Assembly (NCBI RefSeq): GCF_039536325.1
Contig: NZ_BAAAYO010000010.1
Coordinates: forward strand, 124,001-188,000
From: Paenibacillus_AB hodogayensis
GTDB lineage: Bacteria > Bacillota > Bacilli > Paenibacillales > NBRC-103111
Direction of reading: 5' to 3'
Length of the DNA: 64,000 nucleotides
The position numbers were made by a program, and so were the translations under genes. Position 1 is the stretch's first letter, and every line of letters starts with the position of its first letter. Positions 17,952-28,259 of the stretch are shown here, one piece after another. The notes beneath the pieces were generated by a model, which worked only from the letters and a program-made list of their open reading frames with translations, did not search any database and had not been told where the DNA came from.

Positions 17952-20900
17952 TTACTCCGTCGGCGGCACCCGAAGCTGCGAAAATTCGATATCGTCGAAC
18001 AGCAAGTACTCGAAGCCGCCCGCATAGAAACCGACCGTGCCGGACGGGTTATGATCGGGAGCGGTCGCTTGCAGCTTCAGCGTTCCATCCACATACAGTT
18101 TGATCTCCCCGCGGTTGGCTATGAGTTTTACCGTATACACCGTATTCGGCGCCAAATCCTCGTAGGCAAGATTGGTTTCCTTGACGGTCGCCCATGCCTT
18201 GTTATAGAGCACCCATTTGGAGGCGCCGTCCGTCGTCTTCCGATAGCCGATCCGGTCGCCGCTGCCCGATACGATCCGGTCGAACAAATAGAGCGTGGCC
18301 GAGCTCGGAATGGTCGGCGGCGTCTTCATCTTGAACGTCAGCTCGTAATTGGTGAACGTGCGCGGGGAATTCGCGGACGCTCCGTTCAGCAGACGGTACA
18401 TGCGGTTCCCGTCCACCGTGACGATGCTGCGGTTCGGATCGACCGGCCACCCTCCCCCGCCCGACTCGAAGTCGGTATAGAGCAAGATGTTCGAGACGAC
18501 GATGACGCACGATGCCGATGCTTGCGGATTTTCGTCCGACCTGACGGTAATGACCGTCTCTCCGGGCCCGACCGCAGTCACCCGGCCGGTCGCATCGACG
18601 ATCGCGGCCGCCGGATTGCTCGACGACCAGTAGACGGACCGATTGACCGAATCGGAAGGATCGAACGTTACCTGCAGCTGCACGGTTTCGTCCGCCCCGA
18701 GACGGTACGTGCTCTTATCGAGCAGAAGTCCAGCGACGCGGGTAGTCGGAACCGATATCTTGATGTCGTCGAACAGCAAGTAGTCGAAGCCCCCCGTGTA
18801 AAAGCCCACTTGACCGGATAAATTGTGTCCGGGATCGTTCGCTTTCAATTTCAGCGCACCGTCCACGTACAAGCTAATATCCGCGCCCTTGACGAGCAGC
18901 TTGACCTGGTATTCCGTATTCGGCGCCAAGTCCTCGTATGTCAGATTGGACGCCTTAACCGTTGCCCACGATTTGTTGTACAGCACCCACTGGGACACGC
19001 CTTCCGCCGTCTTCCGGTAGCCGATCCGGTCGCCGTTGCCCCCTACAAGCCGGTCGAAAATATACAAGGTGGCGACGTTCGGAATGACGGCCGGCGTCTT
19101 CATCTTGAACGTCAGCTCATAGTCGCGATAGTCATACGGAGAAAGCGCCGTCGCCCCTTTCACCACTTTGTACCAACGGTTGCCGTTCTCCTCGACGATG
19201 GCCCGGTTCGGGTCTACCGGCCAGCTGCCCCGTCCCGTCTCGAAATCGGTATATTCATAGATGCCGTCGCCCAGCTCCACGGTAATGTTCGCCTGGTCGC
19301 GGAGCAGCGGATTTTCGTCCGAGCTTACCGTCACCACCGCCTGCCCGACGTTCATCCCGCGAATTTTCCCTTTACTATCCACCTGCACCACGCTCGGATC
19401 GCTGGAGACGTAATGCACCTGGGGGTTGCTTGCGTTCCAGGGGAGCACGGCGGCTTGTAAATCGAACGTTTTGCCGATCGCCACGTTAACGTTGCGCTCG
19501 TATAGCTGGACGCCTTGAGGCGGAATCGAATCCGGCGCCAAAATCGGCCCCGCCTTCCCGACAATCCCGATGTCGCTGAACGGAATCGCCTGGAAGCCCG
19601 GAATACGCTGGAACACCTCGGCGTTGCTTGTCAAGTTCAGATCGCCGGCAGCCAGGTTGACGAAGCCGGGGTCGCGGTCCGCCACCCAGTTGTTCGCATA
19701 CTGCACCAGATTGTATTTGTCGTATGCCCCCTGGGCGTTCGTCGTGGTGCTCCGCGTCACCGTCGGGTTATAGACGACATTGCTTACGAACGTATTGGTC
19801 GTCGGATAATACCGGTTCTCGGTGAAGAAATCGGTCAGCTCCGGGTATTTCGTCAAATACGGCGTGCCGACAAAGTTGTTGTTCGCCGCGAACAGCGCCT
19901 GCCACTTCGGCATGTAATCATTGGTGATCGGCTTGTTCGGGCCGTCGCCGATATATATATCGGCATAATCGTAAGGCACCTTGCTGTCGATGAACAGATT
20001 GTTGCGCGTGACCACATGCGCCCCGCCGTTATTTTTGACCGCGGAGTTGCTCATCTTGTAGAAGATGTTCTCCTCAATCGTCAGCCCCATCGTGAAGTTA
20101 TCCGGATATACGCCTTCCACGCCCGCCTTGCCCTGGCCGATATGGTGGAAATAGTTGCGCTTGATCACCGAGCCCCGCTGCTGCGGCGTAGCGCCCAAAT
20201 TCATATAGATGGCGCCGAGATCGGAGAACATTTTGCAGACGTCGTAAATATTGTTGTATTCCACGAGCTGATCGTTGCCGAATACGAGCAGACCGGGATG
20301 GGGCGCGTCGTGAATTTCGTTATGCGACGCCCGGTTGCCGACACCGGTCAAGATGACCGCCGGATTGTATGCTTTATGGTAGTAAGCGAAGTCGTGAAGG
20401 TGGGAGTTTTCGACGAAGTTGTTGCCCGGCGCAAGCGTGCTCTTATTGCCTCCGTTCAAGGTGACCGCCGTTCCGCCAACATGGGAAATGCGGCTGCTCG
20501 AGACGCCGTGGTTCACGCCCGTTGCAGGAGCGAAATCGTTGTACAGCCAGCGGCTCGGCGTATTGATCAGGACGCCGCCGTTCGTGAAGTTGCGAATGTC
20601 GCAATGCACGATCCGCACGTCGCTGCCGCCCATAATGACGACGGCCGAGTCGCGCCCGTACTCCATAGTCAAATCCTCGAACGTGATGTACGAGGCGTTA
20701 ACCGCGTTAATCATCGGCGTCTTCAGCATCGTGACGACGAGTTCGGGACTGGCTGCCGCAAACTCGGCCGTAGGCAGGACATACAGCATGCCCTGTGCGC
20801 GGTCGATGTAGTATTCGCCGGGCATATCGATTTCCTCGAGCAGATTTTGCGCGAAATGAAAATCCGGGTACCAGTTTTTGAACAGGCCGCTCATCTCGCC

Positions 20901-21725
20901 GTAGCGCAGCGTAATCCGTTTATTGAGCGTATCGATCGATTCGATCTTGTTGTACGACCATTCCCAGCTGTAGCCGAAAATGCCGTCCAGCCATATATCG
21001 TCGGCTTGCGTCCAATATTGCGGGCGATCGTACGTGTAGCCGAACGTCCCTCCCCGGTCCTGCAAATCGGCGTCCTTGCGAGTAGGGCCCGGGTCGATAA
21101 TATCGCCCATCTGCACGGTTCCTGCATTGGGCCAGCGCGCCAGCGTCATGCCTTGGCCATTCACGTACAGCTCCATTGGCGGGACCTGACTGACGTCGTT
21201 CGCCTTGTAATAGCCGTGCCGGTTTATGACGCCGAAATCCGTAATGCCGTGGCTCGACAAATTAACCTGCAGCACCTTGCTGCGCGCATTAACATCGATG
21301 ATCCGGTTCAGCACCGCCGTGTCCGTTACCGGCGCGAACCAGCTCTTCTGCAGCGGCTTGCCCCCGGACAGCTTGACGCTCTCGCCCGGATACGCCTTGT
21401 AGGCGATCGGTTTATCCGCGGTGCCGGAGTCCTGCGCCTCCAGCTGAAAGCTCGTCAGCCTTTCGTGCGTGCCGCCTCTTAGATATACGGTCACCCCGCC
21501 GTCCGGCAGTCCGGTGGCGCTGCCCTTCAGCTGCCGGATGGCATCCCGGGCCTTCTCGAGCGTCCGGAAAGGAGCGTCGATCGCACCCGAATTGGAATCG
21601 CTTCCATTGGTTGCCACATAGAAGGCCGTCCCCGGCATTCCGGTCCCGGCCCATGCGGCAGGCATAGCGCCCAAACTCAACAGCATCCCGATTACGAATA
21701 GAAGAATCGCTTTTTTACCAAGCAT
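17952..21725 (-). CDS. Secreted right-handed beta-helix protein with Ig-like and lectin-like domains
   Basis: The protein has 1257 residues. A signal peptide ending AWA is followed by FYVATNGSDSNSG, the usual opening of secreted pectate-lyase-like beta-helix proteins. The helix, with many short N-rich turns, spans about 35-700. After it come two copies of a pair: a BIG_2-type Ig-like domain (about 765-835 and 1000-1075, with VSSDPSVVQVD and WSSSNPAAAIVD) and a lectin-like beta-sandwich of about 160 residues. It is probably a polysaccharide lyase, epimerase or hydrolase acting outside the cell; the catalytic residues were not identified. The gene follows the two permease genes on the same strand with a 64-nt gap, and likely supplies oligosaccharide to that importer. 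Confidence 0.85.
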   Translation of the reverse strand: MLGKKAILLFVIGMLLSLGAMPAAWAGTGMPGTAFYVATNGSDSNSGAIDAPFRTLEKARDAIRQLKGSATGLPDGGVTVYLRGGTHERLTSFQLEAQDSGTADKPIAYKAYPGESVKLSGGKPLQKSWFAPVTDTAVLNRIIDVNARSKVLQVNLSSHGITDFGVINRHGYYKANDVSQVPPMELYVNGQGMTLARWPNAGTVQMGDIIDPGPTRKDADLQDRGGTFGYTYDRPQYWTQADDIWLDGIFGYSWEWSYNKIESIDTLNKRITLRYGEMSGLFKNWYPDFHFAQNLLEEIDMPGEYYIDRAQGMLYVLPTAEFAAASPELVVTMLKTPMINAVNASYITFEDLTMEYGRDSAVVIMGGSDVRIVHCDIRNFTNGGVLINTPSRWLYNDFAPATGVNHGVSSSRISHVGGTAVTLNGGNKSTLAPGNNFVENSHLHDFAYYHKAYNPAVILTGVGNRASHNEIHDAPHPGLLVFGNDQLVEYNNIYDVCKMFSDLGAIYMNLGATPQQRGSVIKRNYFHHIGQGKAGVEGVYPDNFTMGLTIEENIFYKMSNSAVKNNGGAHVVTRNNLFIDSKVPYDYADIYIGDGPNKPITNDYMPKWQALFAANNNFVGTPYLTKYPELTDFFTENRYYPTTNTFVSNVVYNPTVTRSTTTNAQGAYDKYNLVQYANNWVADRDPGFVNLAAGDLNLTSNAEVFQRIPGFQAIPFSDIGIVGKAGPILAPDSIPPQGVQLYERNVNVAIGKTFDLQAAVLPWNASNPQVHYVSSDPSVVQVDSKGKIRGMNVGQAVVTVSSDENPLLRDQANITVELGDGIYEYTDFETGRGSWPVDPNRAIVEENGNRWYKVVKGATALSPYDYRDYELTFKMKTPAVIPNVATLYIFDRLVGGNGDRIGYRKTAEGVSQWVLYNKSWATVKASNLTYEDLAPNTEYQVKLLVKGADISLYVDGALKLKANDPGHNLSGQVGFYTGGFDYLLFDDIKISVPTTRVAGLLLDKSTYRLGADETVQLQVTFDPSDSVNRSVYWSSSNPAAAIVDATGRVTAVGPGETVITVRSDENPQASASCVIVVSNILLYTDFESGGGGWPVDPNRSIVTVDGNRMYRLLNGASANSPRTFTNYELTFKMKTPPTIPSSATLYLFDRIVSGSGDRIGYRKTTDGASKWVLYNKAWATVKETNLAYEDLAPNTVYTVKLIANRGEIKLYVDGTLKLQATAPDHNPSGTVGFYAGGFEYLLFDDIEFSQLRVPPTE

Positions 21726-21789
21726 ACTTCCCCATCCCTTCGACGGATAGTATCCGGTCTTGCCGGTGAGGCAGCGAAGCGAAGCTCCG

Positions 21790-22659
21790 CTACCCTTTCA
21801 CCGAGCCAATCATCGTCCCCTTCTCGAAGTAGCGAAGCAGGAACGGGTAGACCACCAACACCGGAAGCACAGAGACGATAACCGCCGCCATTTTCAGGCT
21901 TTCCGGCGCGGGCGGAACTTCGTTGATCGCCGACGTGAACGGATCGAGCCGGTTCTCGATCAGCATTTGCCGCACGATCTGCTGCAGCACAAATTTGTTC
22001 TGGTCGGTTACATACAGCAGGTTGTCCATGAACGCATTGATATGATGGACGAGCGACCAAAGGCCGATCGTCACGAGCGCCGGCATTGACAGCGGAAGCA
22101 TAATCCGCGTGAGAATGCGCAGATCGCGCGCTCCGTCGATCCGCGCCGCCTCGACGAGCGCGTCCGGGATTGAGCGGAAGAACGAGATCATGACCAGCAC
22201 CTGAAAGGCGTTCGCCGCAGACGGCAGCACATACACCCATCGCGTGTTGAGCAGGTGCAGCTCCTTCAGGAGCAAATAATGGGGCACGATACCGCCGTCG
22301 AAAATCATCGTAAACAGAAGCAGCATGACTAGCAGCCGCTTCAGCGGAAACTCGGTGCGGGACAGCGGATACGCCGCGCATACCGTCACGAGCAGCGTCA
22401 GAAAAGTCCCGACCGCCATACGGAACAGCGTGTTGCCGTAACCGGTCCAGATAAACGGATACTTCACCACGTCGCGGTACGCTTCCAGCGTAATCTGGCG
22501 CGGAAACCAATGGAAGCCGGTCCGCAGCGCCTCACCTCGTCCGCTCAACGATACGGACAGTACATGAATGAACGGATATACAACCGTAATCGCGAGCGCC
22601 GCGAGTACGATATAAATGATACCGACGCCGATTTTGTCTTGCCAAGTTTGGTTTTTCAT
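21790..22659 (-). CDS. Sugar ABC transporter permease (YtcP/LplC type)
   Basis: The protein has 289 residues with six membrane helices. The EAA loop that docks the ATPase reads VEAARIDGARDLR, and the C-terminus is the typical EKGTMIGSVKG. GGAGG lies nine bases before the ATG. It would form the transmembrane channel together with the permease encoded just upstream (13-nt gap) and receive substrate from the binding protein at 23669-25219. No ATPase is encoded nearby, as usual for this family, where a shared ATPase serves several importers. Confidence 0.92.
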   Translation of the reverse strand: MKNQTWQDKIGVGIIYIVLAALAITVVYPFIHVLSVSLSGRGEALRTGFHWFPRQITLEAYRDVVKYPFIWTGYGNTLFRMAVGTFLTLLVTVCAAYPLSRTEFPLKRLLVMLLLFTMIFDGGIVPHYLLLKELHLLNTRWVYVLPSAANAFQVLVMISFFRSIPDALVEAARIDGARDLRILTRIMLPLSMPALVTIGLWSLVHHINAFMDNLLYVTDQNKFVLQQIVRQMLIENRLDPFTSAINEVPPAPESLKMAAVIVSVLPVLVVYPFLLRYFEKGTMIGSVKG

Positions 22660-22672
22660 GAAGCGCGTCCTC

Positions 22673-23572
22673 CTACCATAAGCCGTTCTCTCCGCGGCTC
22701 AGCCTGCGAACCGTCATGTTCGCTCCCAGAATGAGCAACAGTCCGACCAGCGATTTGAACAACCCGATCGCCGTGGTGTAGCTGTACTGGAATTGCTGCA
22801 GACCGACGCGGTACACGAAGGTGTCGATCACATCCCCGGTCTCGTACGTAACGGGATTGAGCAGGTTGATGATTTGTTCGAAGTTCGCGCTCAAAAAACC
22901 ACCGAGGCTGAGAATGAACATAATCGCGACCGTCGGCATGATCGAAGGAATGTTGATATGCCATATGCGCTGCCAGCGATTCGCTCCGTCGATGGTGGCC
23001 GATTCCTGCAGCTCCGGATGAATGCCCGACAAGGCGGCGAAATAAATGATCGAGCCCCAGCCGATGTCTTTCAGAATAGCCGAACCGACGATGATGGAGC
23101 GGAAATATTCTTTGCGTCCCATATAGAAAACCGGCTTCCCGCCAAACCATTCGACGATATGGGCCACGATGCCTGTCGTCGGCGACAAAAAGTAGATGAC
23201 GAGACCGGACATGATGACCCATGATACAAAGTGCGGCAAATACATCGTCATCTGCACGAACCGCTGAAACAGCCGGGAACGAATTTCGTTCAACAGAAGC
23301 GCCAGCACGATCGGCGCAGGAAACGCAAACAACAGCAAATATAGATTGAGCAGCAGCGTATTTTGCAGCAGCCGGTAAAAATCGGCGTTCTGGAACAACG
23401 CCTCGAAATGCTTGAATCCGACCCACGGACTGCCCCATATGCCGTCGACGATGCGAAAGTCTTTGAACGCGATGACGACGCCGTATATCGGTCCGTACTT
23501 GAATACGAGGAAAAAGGCGAATGCAAACAGATAGAGCGCAAACAGCTCGCGATGCTTGATGATCGTTTTCAT
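22673..23572 (-). CDS. Sugar ABC transporter permease (LplB/YteP type)
   Basis: The protein has 299 residues with six membrane helices. It contains the family signature LLPHFVSW-like stretch (YLPHFVSWVI) and the EAA loop LQESATIDGANRWQR. The C-terminus RLSRGENGLW is typical. The ribosome site is weak (AGGGA, eleven bases upstream). It is the second gene of the SBP-permease-permease-beta-helix operon on the minus strand and the partner of the permease at 21790-22659. Confidence 0.92.
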   Translation of the reverse strand: MKTIIKHRELFALYLFAFAFFLVFKYGPIYGVVIAFKDFRIVDGIWGSPWVGFKHFEALFQNADFYRLLQNTLLLNLYLLLFAFPAPIVLALLLNEIRSRLFQRFVQMTMYLPHFVSWVIMSGLVIYFLSPTTGIVAHIVEWFGGKPVFYMGRKEYFRSIIVGSAILKDIGWGSIIYFAALSGIHPELQESATIDGANRWQRIWHINIPSIMPTVAIMFILSLGGFLSANFEQIINLLNPVTYETGDVIDTFVYRVGLQQFQYSYTTAIGLFKSLVGLLLILGANMTVRRLSRGENGLW

Positions 23573-23668
23573 TAGAAGTCACGTCCCTGGAGCAGGTCCC
23601 GCTTCCCGCCCGCCGGGTGGAACCGATGGCGAATGGTTTGCGAGAAGCGGAACCCGTCATTTTGCCGG

Positions 23669-25219
23669 TTATTTTTTGAATTGCTTCTGGTACATCTCGT
23701 TCGCTTCCTTAGTCTGCTCGTCGCCGCCCTTCGCCTTCCATTCCGTTACGAATTTATCGAAATCGGAAAGCGGGATTTCTCCGCTGATGATTTGGGCGAA
23801 ATACTTTTGCATGAGCGCCGTCAAATCTTTCTTATACTTGCCGTCCGACGGCAGTGCCGCGAACAGAAGCGCGTCCGTCCAGCGAGGTGCGGACGTGTAG
23901 GCGCGGACCGCTTCGTTCAGCTTCGGATTCGAGTATTTGTCCCGGTAGTTGCGCGTCGTAATGTTGCCGAGCGAGAACAGCCGTGCGCCGATCGCATCGC
24001 GCTGCTCCTGCTTTTCAAACCCGGGTAGAAACTTGGTCGCGCCCGAAGTCGCTCCGCTGTCCGCGAAATCCCATTGCGTCCCTTTGACCCCGAGACTCGT
24101 GATGTTGATCGTTTCTTCGTCGCTGCTTTCCGCACGCAAAATTTCGAATATTTTGTTCAGCTTCTCCGGATTGTCCTTGACTTTGTTGCCGAGGACGACG
24201 AAATTGCTCTTGATTCCCCAGTCCCAGCTTCCGTCTCCGCCAGGCCCCTTCGGGTTTTTGCCCATGGCGAGCTTCGCGTTCGGGTTGATCGCCTTCATGC
24301 CGACAATCGTCGCGCCGTCTTCCAGCGCCCCTCTGCCGATTTGCTCCTCGATGACGCCGATCCGTCCGTTATACAGCTTCTTGCGGTACGAATCCTGCGT
24401 ATCGGTAATAAATTCCGGGTCGATGACGCCGTCCGCGTACCATTGCCGCAGCTTCGCCAAAGCGTCCTTAGTTTCGGGACGGACGGAGCCGTTGACGACT
24501 TGCCCGTCCTTCAGCTGCCACATCGTCGGCTGAACGCCGTAAGCGCCGAAGATCGAATAGAAGCCGGAGCCCCACGTCGACGTGGCGGTTCCCGTCAAGC
24601 CGTACGTATCGTTCTTGCCGTTGCCATCCGGGTCTTTTTTGGCAATCGCGTACGCCGCCTGCTCGAACTCGTCGAGCGTTTCGGGAATTTTGGCGATCCC
24701 GAGCTTATCGAGCCAATCTTTGCGCCACAGCATATTGAAGTCGTAAGGCTTCAGATCGATGAACATCGGAACCGCCCACAGCTTGTCGCCGAATGTGACC
24801 GTCTGGAACAGCTCGCTCGATTTCTCGACGTCCTTGTAATACTCCGGCATTTTCTCCTTCAGCATGTTCCGGTCGATGCTCATTAGCACCCCTTGCGCCT
24901 GGTAAGCGGAAACGTTGGCGGGATCGCCGAGGATGAACAGGTCCGGCACCTCTCCGGAGGCGATGCTGGCGTCGGTCACCTTGATTGGTTTGATACGGAC
25001 ATTGAACTTTTGTTCCAGCCATTTCTGCACCTGCGTGTCGGGCACGACTGCCGGCGCTTGGAAGTGGATACCCCATGTCAGCTCGACAGGCTTTGCGGCG
25101 TCTCCCGTCTGCCCCGACTTGGCGGAGCCGCTGTTGTTCTCTGCGCCACATCCGGACAGCAGGCCTGCAGCCAAACTGGTGGCAACTGCGATTACGATCG
25201 TTTTTCTTTTCATGTGCAA
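23669..25219 (-). CDS. Extracellular solute-binding lipoprotein of a sugar ABC importer
   Basis: The protein has 516 residues. A lipoprotein signal ends in LLSGC and a low-complexity Asn/Ser/Gly linker follows. The body is a type I sugar-binding protein of the LplA kind, with WRKDWLDKLG and YGLTGTATS segments. The start may be TTG 25219 (GGGGAG seven bases upstream) or ATG 25213. It is the first gene of its operon and is divergent from the AraC regulator at 25512, across a 292-nt control region. Substrate is unknown; the downstream beta-helix enzyme points to a plant or microbial polysaccharide product. Confidence 0.92.
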   Translation of the reverse strand: MHMKRKTIVIAVATSLAAGLLSGCGAENNSGSAKSGQTGDAAKPVELTWGIHFQAPAVVPDTQVQKWLEQKFNVRIKPIKVTDASIASGEVPDLFILGDPANVSAYQAQGVLMSIDRNMLKEKMPEYYKDVEKSSELFQTVTFGDKLWAVPMFIDLKPYDFNMLWRKDWLDKLGIAKIPETLDEFEQAAYAIAKKDPDGNGKNDTYGLTGTATSTWGSGFYSIFGAYGVQPTMWQLKDGQVVNGSVRPETKDALAKLRQWYADGVIDPEFITDTQDSYRKKLYNGRIGVIEEQIGRGALEDGATIVGMKAINPNAKLAMGKNPKGPGGDGSWDWGIKSNFVVLGNKVKDNPEKLNKIFEILRAESSDEETINITSLGVKGTQWDFADSGATSGATKFLPGFEKQEQRDAIGARLFSLGNITTRNYRDKYSNPKLNEAVRAYTSAPRWTDALLFAALPSDGKYKKDLTALMQKYFAQIISGEIPLSDFDKFVTEWKAKGGDEQTKEANEMYQKQFKK

Positions 25220-25442
25220 ACTCGATCTCCCCTCGTTTGAACGGCGCCCCCTTTAAGCGCTTACCCGGCCGGGTTCTTGGGAACGGTTACATCCTTTACA
25301 ATATCGGGCGGCCGGCTTTCGCACAATCGTTTCATTCGCTTTTCGTTATGTTTTTAAGCTTTTCGGCCCGTTTTCGCCCATTATGTTATTTGGTTTTTCG
25401 TATGTTTTTCGCGCTTTGTCTGTATCGTTTTGCAATCTGTGC

Positions 25443-25448
25443 TATAAT
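25443..25448 (+). promoter_or_regulatory. Candidate -10 box of the AraC regulator gene
   Basis: A perfect TATAAT stands 64 nt before the start codon. At 17-nt spacing the -35 region reads CTGTAT, a poor match, which suggests that an activator is needed or that the true -35 is elsewhere. Confidence 0.4.
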
Positions 25449-25457
25449 TTCGGTGTT

Positions 25458-25476
25458 GTGCGATCCCATATCGCAC
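25458..25476. promoter_or_regulatory. Perfect inverted repeat in the leader of the AraC regulator gene
   Basis: GTGCGAT and ATCGCAC flank a 5-nt centre. It lies between the candidate -10 box and the cre site. It could be an operator or a short RNA hairpin near the transcription start. Confidence 0.4.
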
Positions 25477-25481
25477 GGTTT

Positions 25482-25495
25482 TGAAAACGTTCACA
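25482..25495. promoter_or_regulatory. cre site (CcpA operator)
   Basis: TGAAAACGTTCACA matches the CcpA consensus TGWAANCGNTNWCA at every fixed position. It lies directly before the ribosome site of the AraC regulator and downstream of the candidate -10 box, where CcpA binding usually represses. This would switch the locus off when preferred sugars are present. Confidence 0.75.
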
Positions 25496-25511
25496 ATAAG
25501 GAGGTATCCCG

Positions 25512-28076
25512 ATGTCCGGTCGTCAGATGATTCGAAACCGTTCGTTGTTCGTGAAGCTCTTGCTGTTCATGACGGCCGTCGTCATTGTCACCGTCCTCCT
25601 CATCTCCTCCGTCACCTATACGATTTCCGCCAATACGAGCACGCAGAACGCGATCGAATACAACCAGTCGGTTTTGCAGCAGCAGCGGGATTTGATCCAT
25701 AAAGAATTGTACGCCATCAAGAACATCGCCGCGAGCATGACGATGACGCAAACGTACTTGTACCACACGATCGACAACAGACTGAGCGTCGGCTCCCTCA
25801 TCGACCTGACCCGTCATCTCGAAGAGCAGCAGAAGCTGAGTCCGTACCTCGAGTCGATTTATTTGGTCTACAAGAAACTCGATCTCGTCATCACGTCCCG
25901 CCCGGACATCAAGATGTCTCCCTTGTCCACGTTCGCCGACCGCTCGTGGCTGCCGGAGTTCGACCGCGAGGCTGGAAGCCGCACCGTCTGGCTGACCGGG
26001 CGGGCCAACGGCTTGACTCAGGGGGCGCGGGCCACCAGCTTTATGCAGAAAATGCCGCTGATCGGCCAGCTCGACGGCGCTATCGTGGTCAATGTCAAGC
26101 TGGATCTGTTGTTTACGGATTTCCTCAGCCATTACCATCATAAAAAAGGAACGACGCTCGTGCTCGGACCGAACGACGAGCTGCTCTACTCCGAGAGCGG
26201 AGCGGCATCGAGCCTCGTGTCCGGGCTGGATACGGGCGCCTTCTCGGCGGCGGGCAGCGGCTCCTATATCGACGACCACCGGCAAATCGTGACCTATACG
26301 ACGTCCGAACTGACCGGCTGGAAGTTCGTCAACATTACGAGTCAGGCCGCCATGCTGCAAGGCTTGAGCCGGATCAAAACGATCGTGATCGCCGTATCCG
26401 TCTTCTACGCTGCCCTCGCGATCGGCCTCTCCTTCTATATTTCCCGGAGGCTGTACCGTCCGCTCAAAGCTGTCATGGCCTACATTGGCGGCTCCAATGC
26501 CGCGTCCGCCGTCTCCGCCGGGGACAGTCCCGGCCACACGGAGCCGTTGGCCGCTGCCGACGAAGCGAGCTTCATCCGTCAGTCGTTCGAGCGGCTGAGC
26601 CACAGCCGAGAGACGATTCTAAGCGAGAAGCGGCGGGTGGAGACGCTGCTGAGCGACAATCGCTCGGCGATCAAGGAGAAGTACCTGAGCAATCTGCTCA
26701 AGGGGGGAGCGCTTTCCTCGCGCGAGCATGAGGCCAAGCATACGGAAGCCTCGTCCATTGGGGACGGCCTGCCGAGCGGCGATGCCGGGCGCTTGGCGGC
26801 GGCGTCTTCGCAGCCGGACGCGCCGGACAGCGGAATGTTGGACGACATGGCGGGGCCCGATGGCGGCTTAAGCAGGCGCGGGCAGGAACGGCGCACAACG
26901 GAGGCGGCCGAAGCTGCTCCGAAGACGAGCGGACGGGAGTCTAGCACCGCGGGATTGCGCGACGACGCGGCGGAGCTGCTCGGGCTGAAGCTGGATTTTG
27001 CCCGCTTCGCCGTGCTGACCTTGGAGCTGGAGGAGCCGAAGCTGCTCGGGGCTACGGACGACAAGCTTCACTTTCACCTGTTTCAGTACGGGTTAATGGA
27101 GGAACTCGGAGCGGAGCTGGACGGGGAAATTTTCGTCCGAGACGATGAGCGGATGGTCATTTTGGCGACGGTACCCGTCGGCGCGGACAACGTTCCGTAC
27201 GAGCTTGCGGGAAAGCTGCAGCGCGATTTGGGCGAGCGGTACGGCCTGACCGCAACGATCGGCATCAGCCGCATTTATTCCGGCATACCGTCGGTGCGGA
27301 ACGCTTACGAGGAATCGATCGAGGCGTTGAATCTGAAGATGTATGTCGGCCAAGGCGAAATTGTGCCTTATGCGATCGTCAGCAGCTGGAAGCAGGACGA
27401 ACAAGCGTATTATTACCCGTACGAGCTTGAGACGAAGCTGCTGCAAGCGCTGCTGCAGTTGAATGAGGAAGAATGCGAGACGATCGTCAGGCAGATTACG
27501 CGGGAGGTCGCGACGCGCAAGCTGGGCAAAGCGAACGTGCAGCAGCTGTTCTTCCAGCTTGGCGGGGAGATCGTCAAAACGTTGATGCAGACCGGCGGCG
27601 ACCCGTCCGCCGTCTTCGGCGACCAGCCGTTCCCGCTGTCGCGGGCGCAGACGCTTCGCGATATGGAGCATTGCGTGCTGGAGATGTGTGCGCAGATCGT
27701 CGAACACAACCGGGAGAAGCGGCTGAAGCTGAACGATGTGACGCTGCAACTGGCCACCGAGTTTATGGACCGGAACTACAACAACAACATTACGATCAAC
27801 ACCGTAGCCGAGCATGTGCAGCGAAGCACGTCGTTTTTGAGCCGCATCTTCAAGGAGGCGACCGGCACGACGATCAACGATTATTTGATCCACCTGCGGA
27901 TTAAACGGGCGTGCGAGCTGCTGCTGCAGCCGAAATATTCGCTGGAGGACATTTGCCGGGAAATCGGCTATTCCAACGTCAGCTACTTCAGCAAGCTCTT
28001 CAAGTCGCGCATGGGGCATACGCCGGGACAATTCCGGCAGCTTCAGGCTGCGGAGCTGCTGCTTCGCGACGAGTAG
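25512..28076 (+). CDS. Membrane-bound AraC-family regulator with extracellular sensor
   Basis: The protein has 854 residues. TAAGGAGG precedes the ATG by a good distance. A membrane segment near residues 14-36, an extracellular Cache-like sensor (about 37-285) and a second membrane segment (about 290-312) are followed by a cytoplasmic region, and a C-terminal pair of AraC helix-turn-helix units (about 745-850, with ITINTVAEHV and EDICREIGYSNVSYFSKLFK). Such one-component regulators sense an extracellular sugar and activate the adjacent importer. A Ser/Gly/Pro-rich stretch around 335-480 is an unusually long, poorly conserved-looking insert. It is divergent from the importer operon at 17952-25219, which is the likely target. 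Confidence 0.88.
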   Translation: MSGRQMIRNRSLFVKLLLFMTAVVIVTVLLISSVTYTISANTSTQNAIEYNQSVLQQQRDLIHKELYAIKNIAASMTMTQTYLYHTIDNRLSVGSLIDLTRHLEEQQKLSPYLESIYLVYKKLDLVITSRPDIKMSPLSTFADRSWLPEFDREAGSRTVWLTGRANGLTQGARATSFMQKMPLIGQLDGAIVVNVKLDLLFTDFLSHYHHKKGTTLVLGPNDELLYSESGAASSLVSGLDTGAFSAAGSGSYIDDHRQIVTYTTSELTGWKFVNITSQAAMLQGLSRIKTIVIAVSVFYAALAIGLSFYISRRLYRPLKAVMAYIGGSNAASAVSAGDSPGHTEPLAAADEASFIRQSFERLSHSRETILSEKRRVETLLSDNRSAIKEKYLSNLLKGGALSSREHEAKHTEASSIGDGLPSGDAGRLAAASSQPDAPDSGMLDDMAGPDGGLSRRGQERRTTEAAEAAPKTSGRESSTAGLRDDAAELLGLKLDFARFAVLTLELEEPKLLGATDDKLHFHLFQYGLMEELGAELDGEIFVRDDERMVILATVPVGADNVPYELAGKLQRDLGERYGLTATIGISRIYSGIPSVRNAYEESIEALNLKMYVGQGEIVPYAIVSSWKQDEQAYYYPYELETKLLQALLQLNEEECETIVRQITREVATRKLGKANVQQLFFQLGGEIVKTLMQTGGDPSAVFGDQPFPLSRAQTLRDMEHCVLEMCAQIVEHNREKRLKLNDVTLQLATEFMDRNYNNNITINTVAEHVQRSTSFLSRIFKEATGTTINDYLIHLRIKRACELLLQPKYSLEDICREIGYSNVSYFSKLFKSRMGHTPGQFRQLQAAELLLRDE

Positions 28077-28259
28077 AGGGCGGGCCGATCCACAAGCATG
28101 AACCGAGTCTTCTACTCGTTCATACCGAGCCGAATACTCCTTGTTCATAAGATGCTGATCGCCCTGGGTTCCTTCCTGGGTCTCTATCTGTGCTTATTTA
28201 TTGCGTCTTGCATAGGAAGCGGAATATGGCCGCTAGGTAGATTAGGCCCGAAGGGTAGA

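Noticed and set aside
22656..23660. A 334-codon minus-strand frame over a permease gene
   Set aside because: Out of frame with a clear LplB-type permease; Arg/Ser/His-rich shadow.
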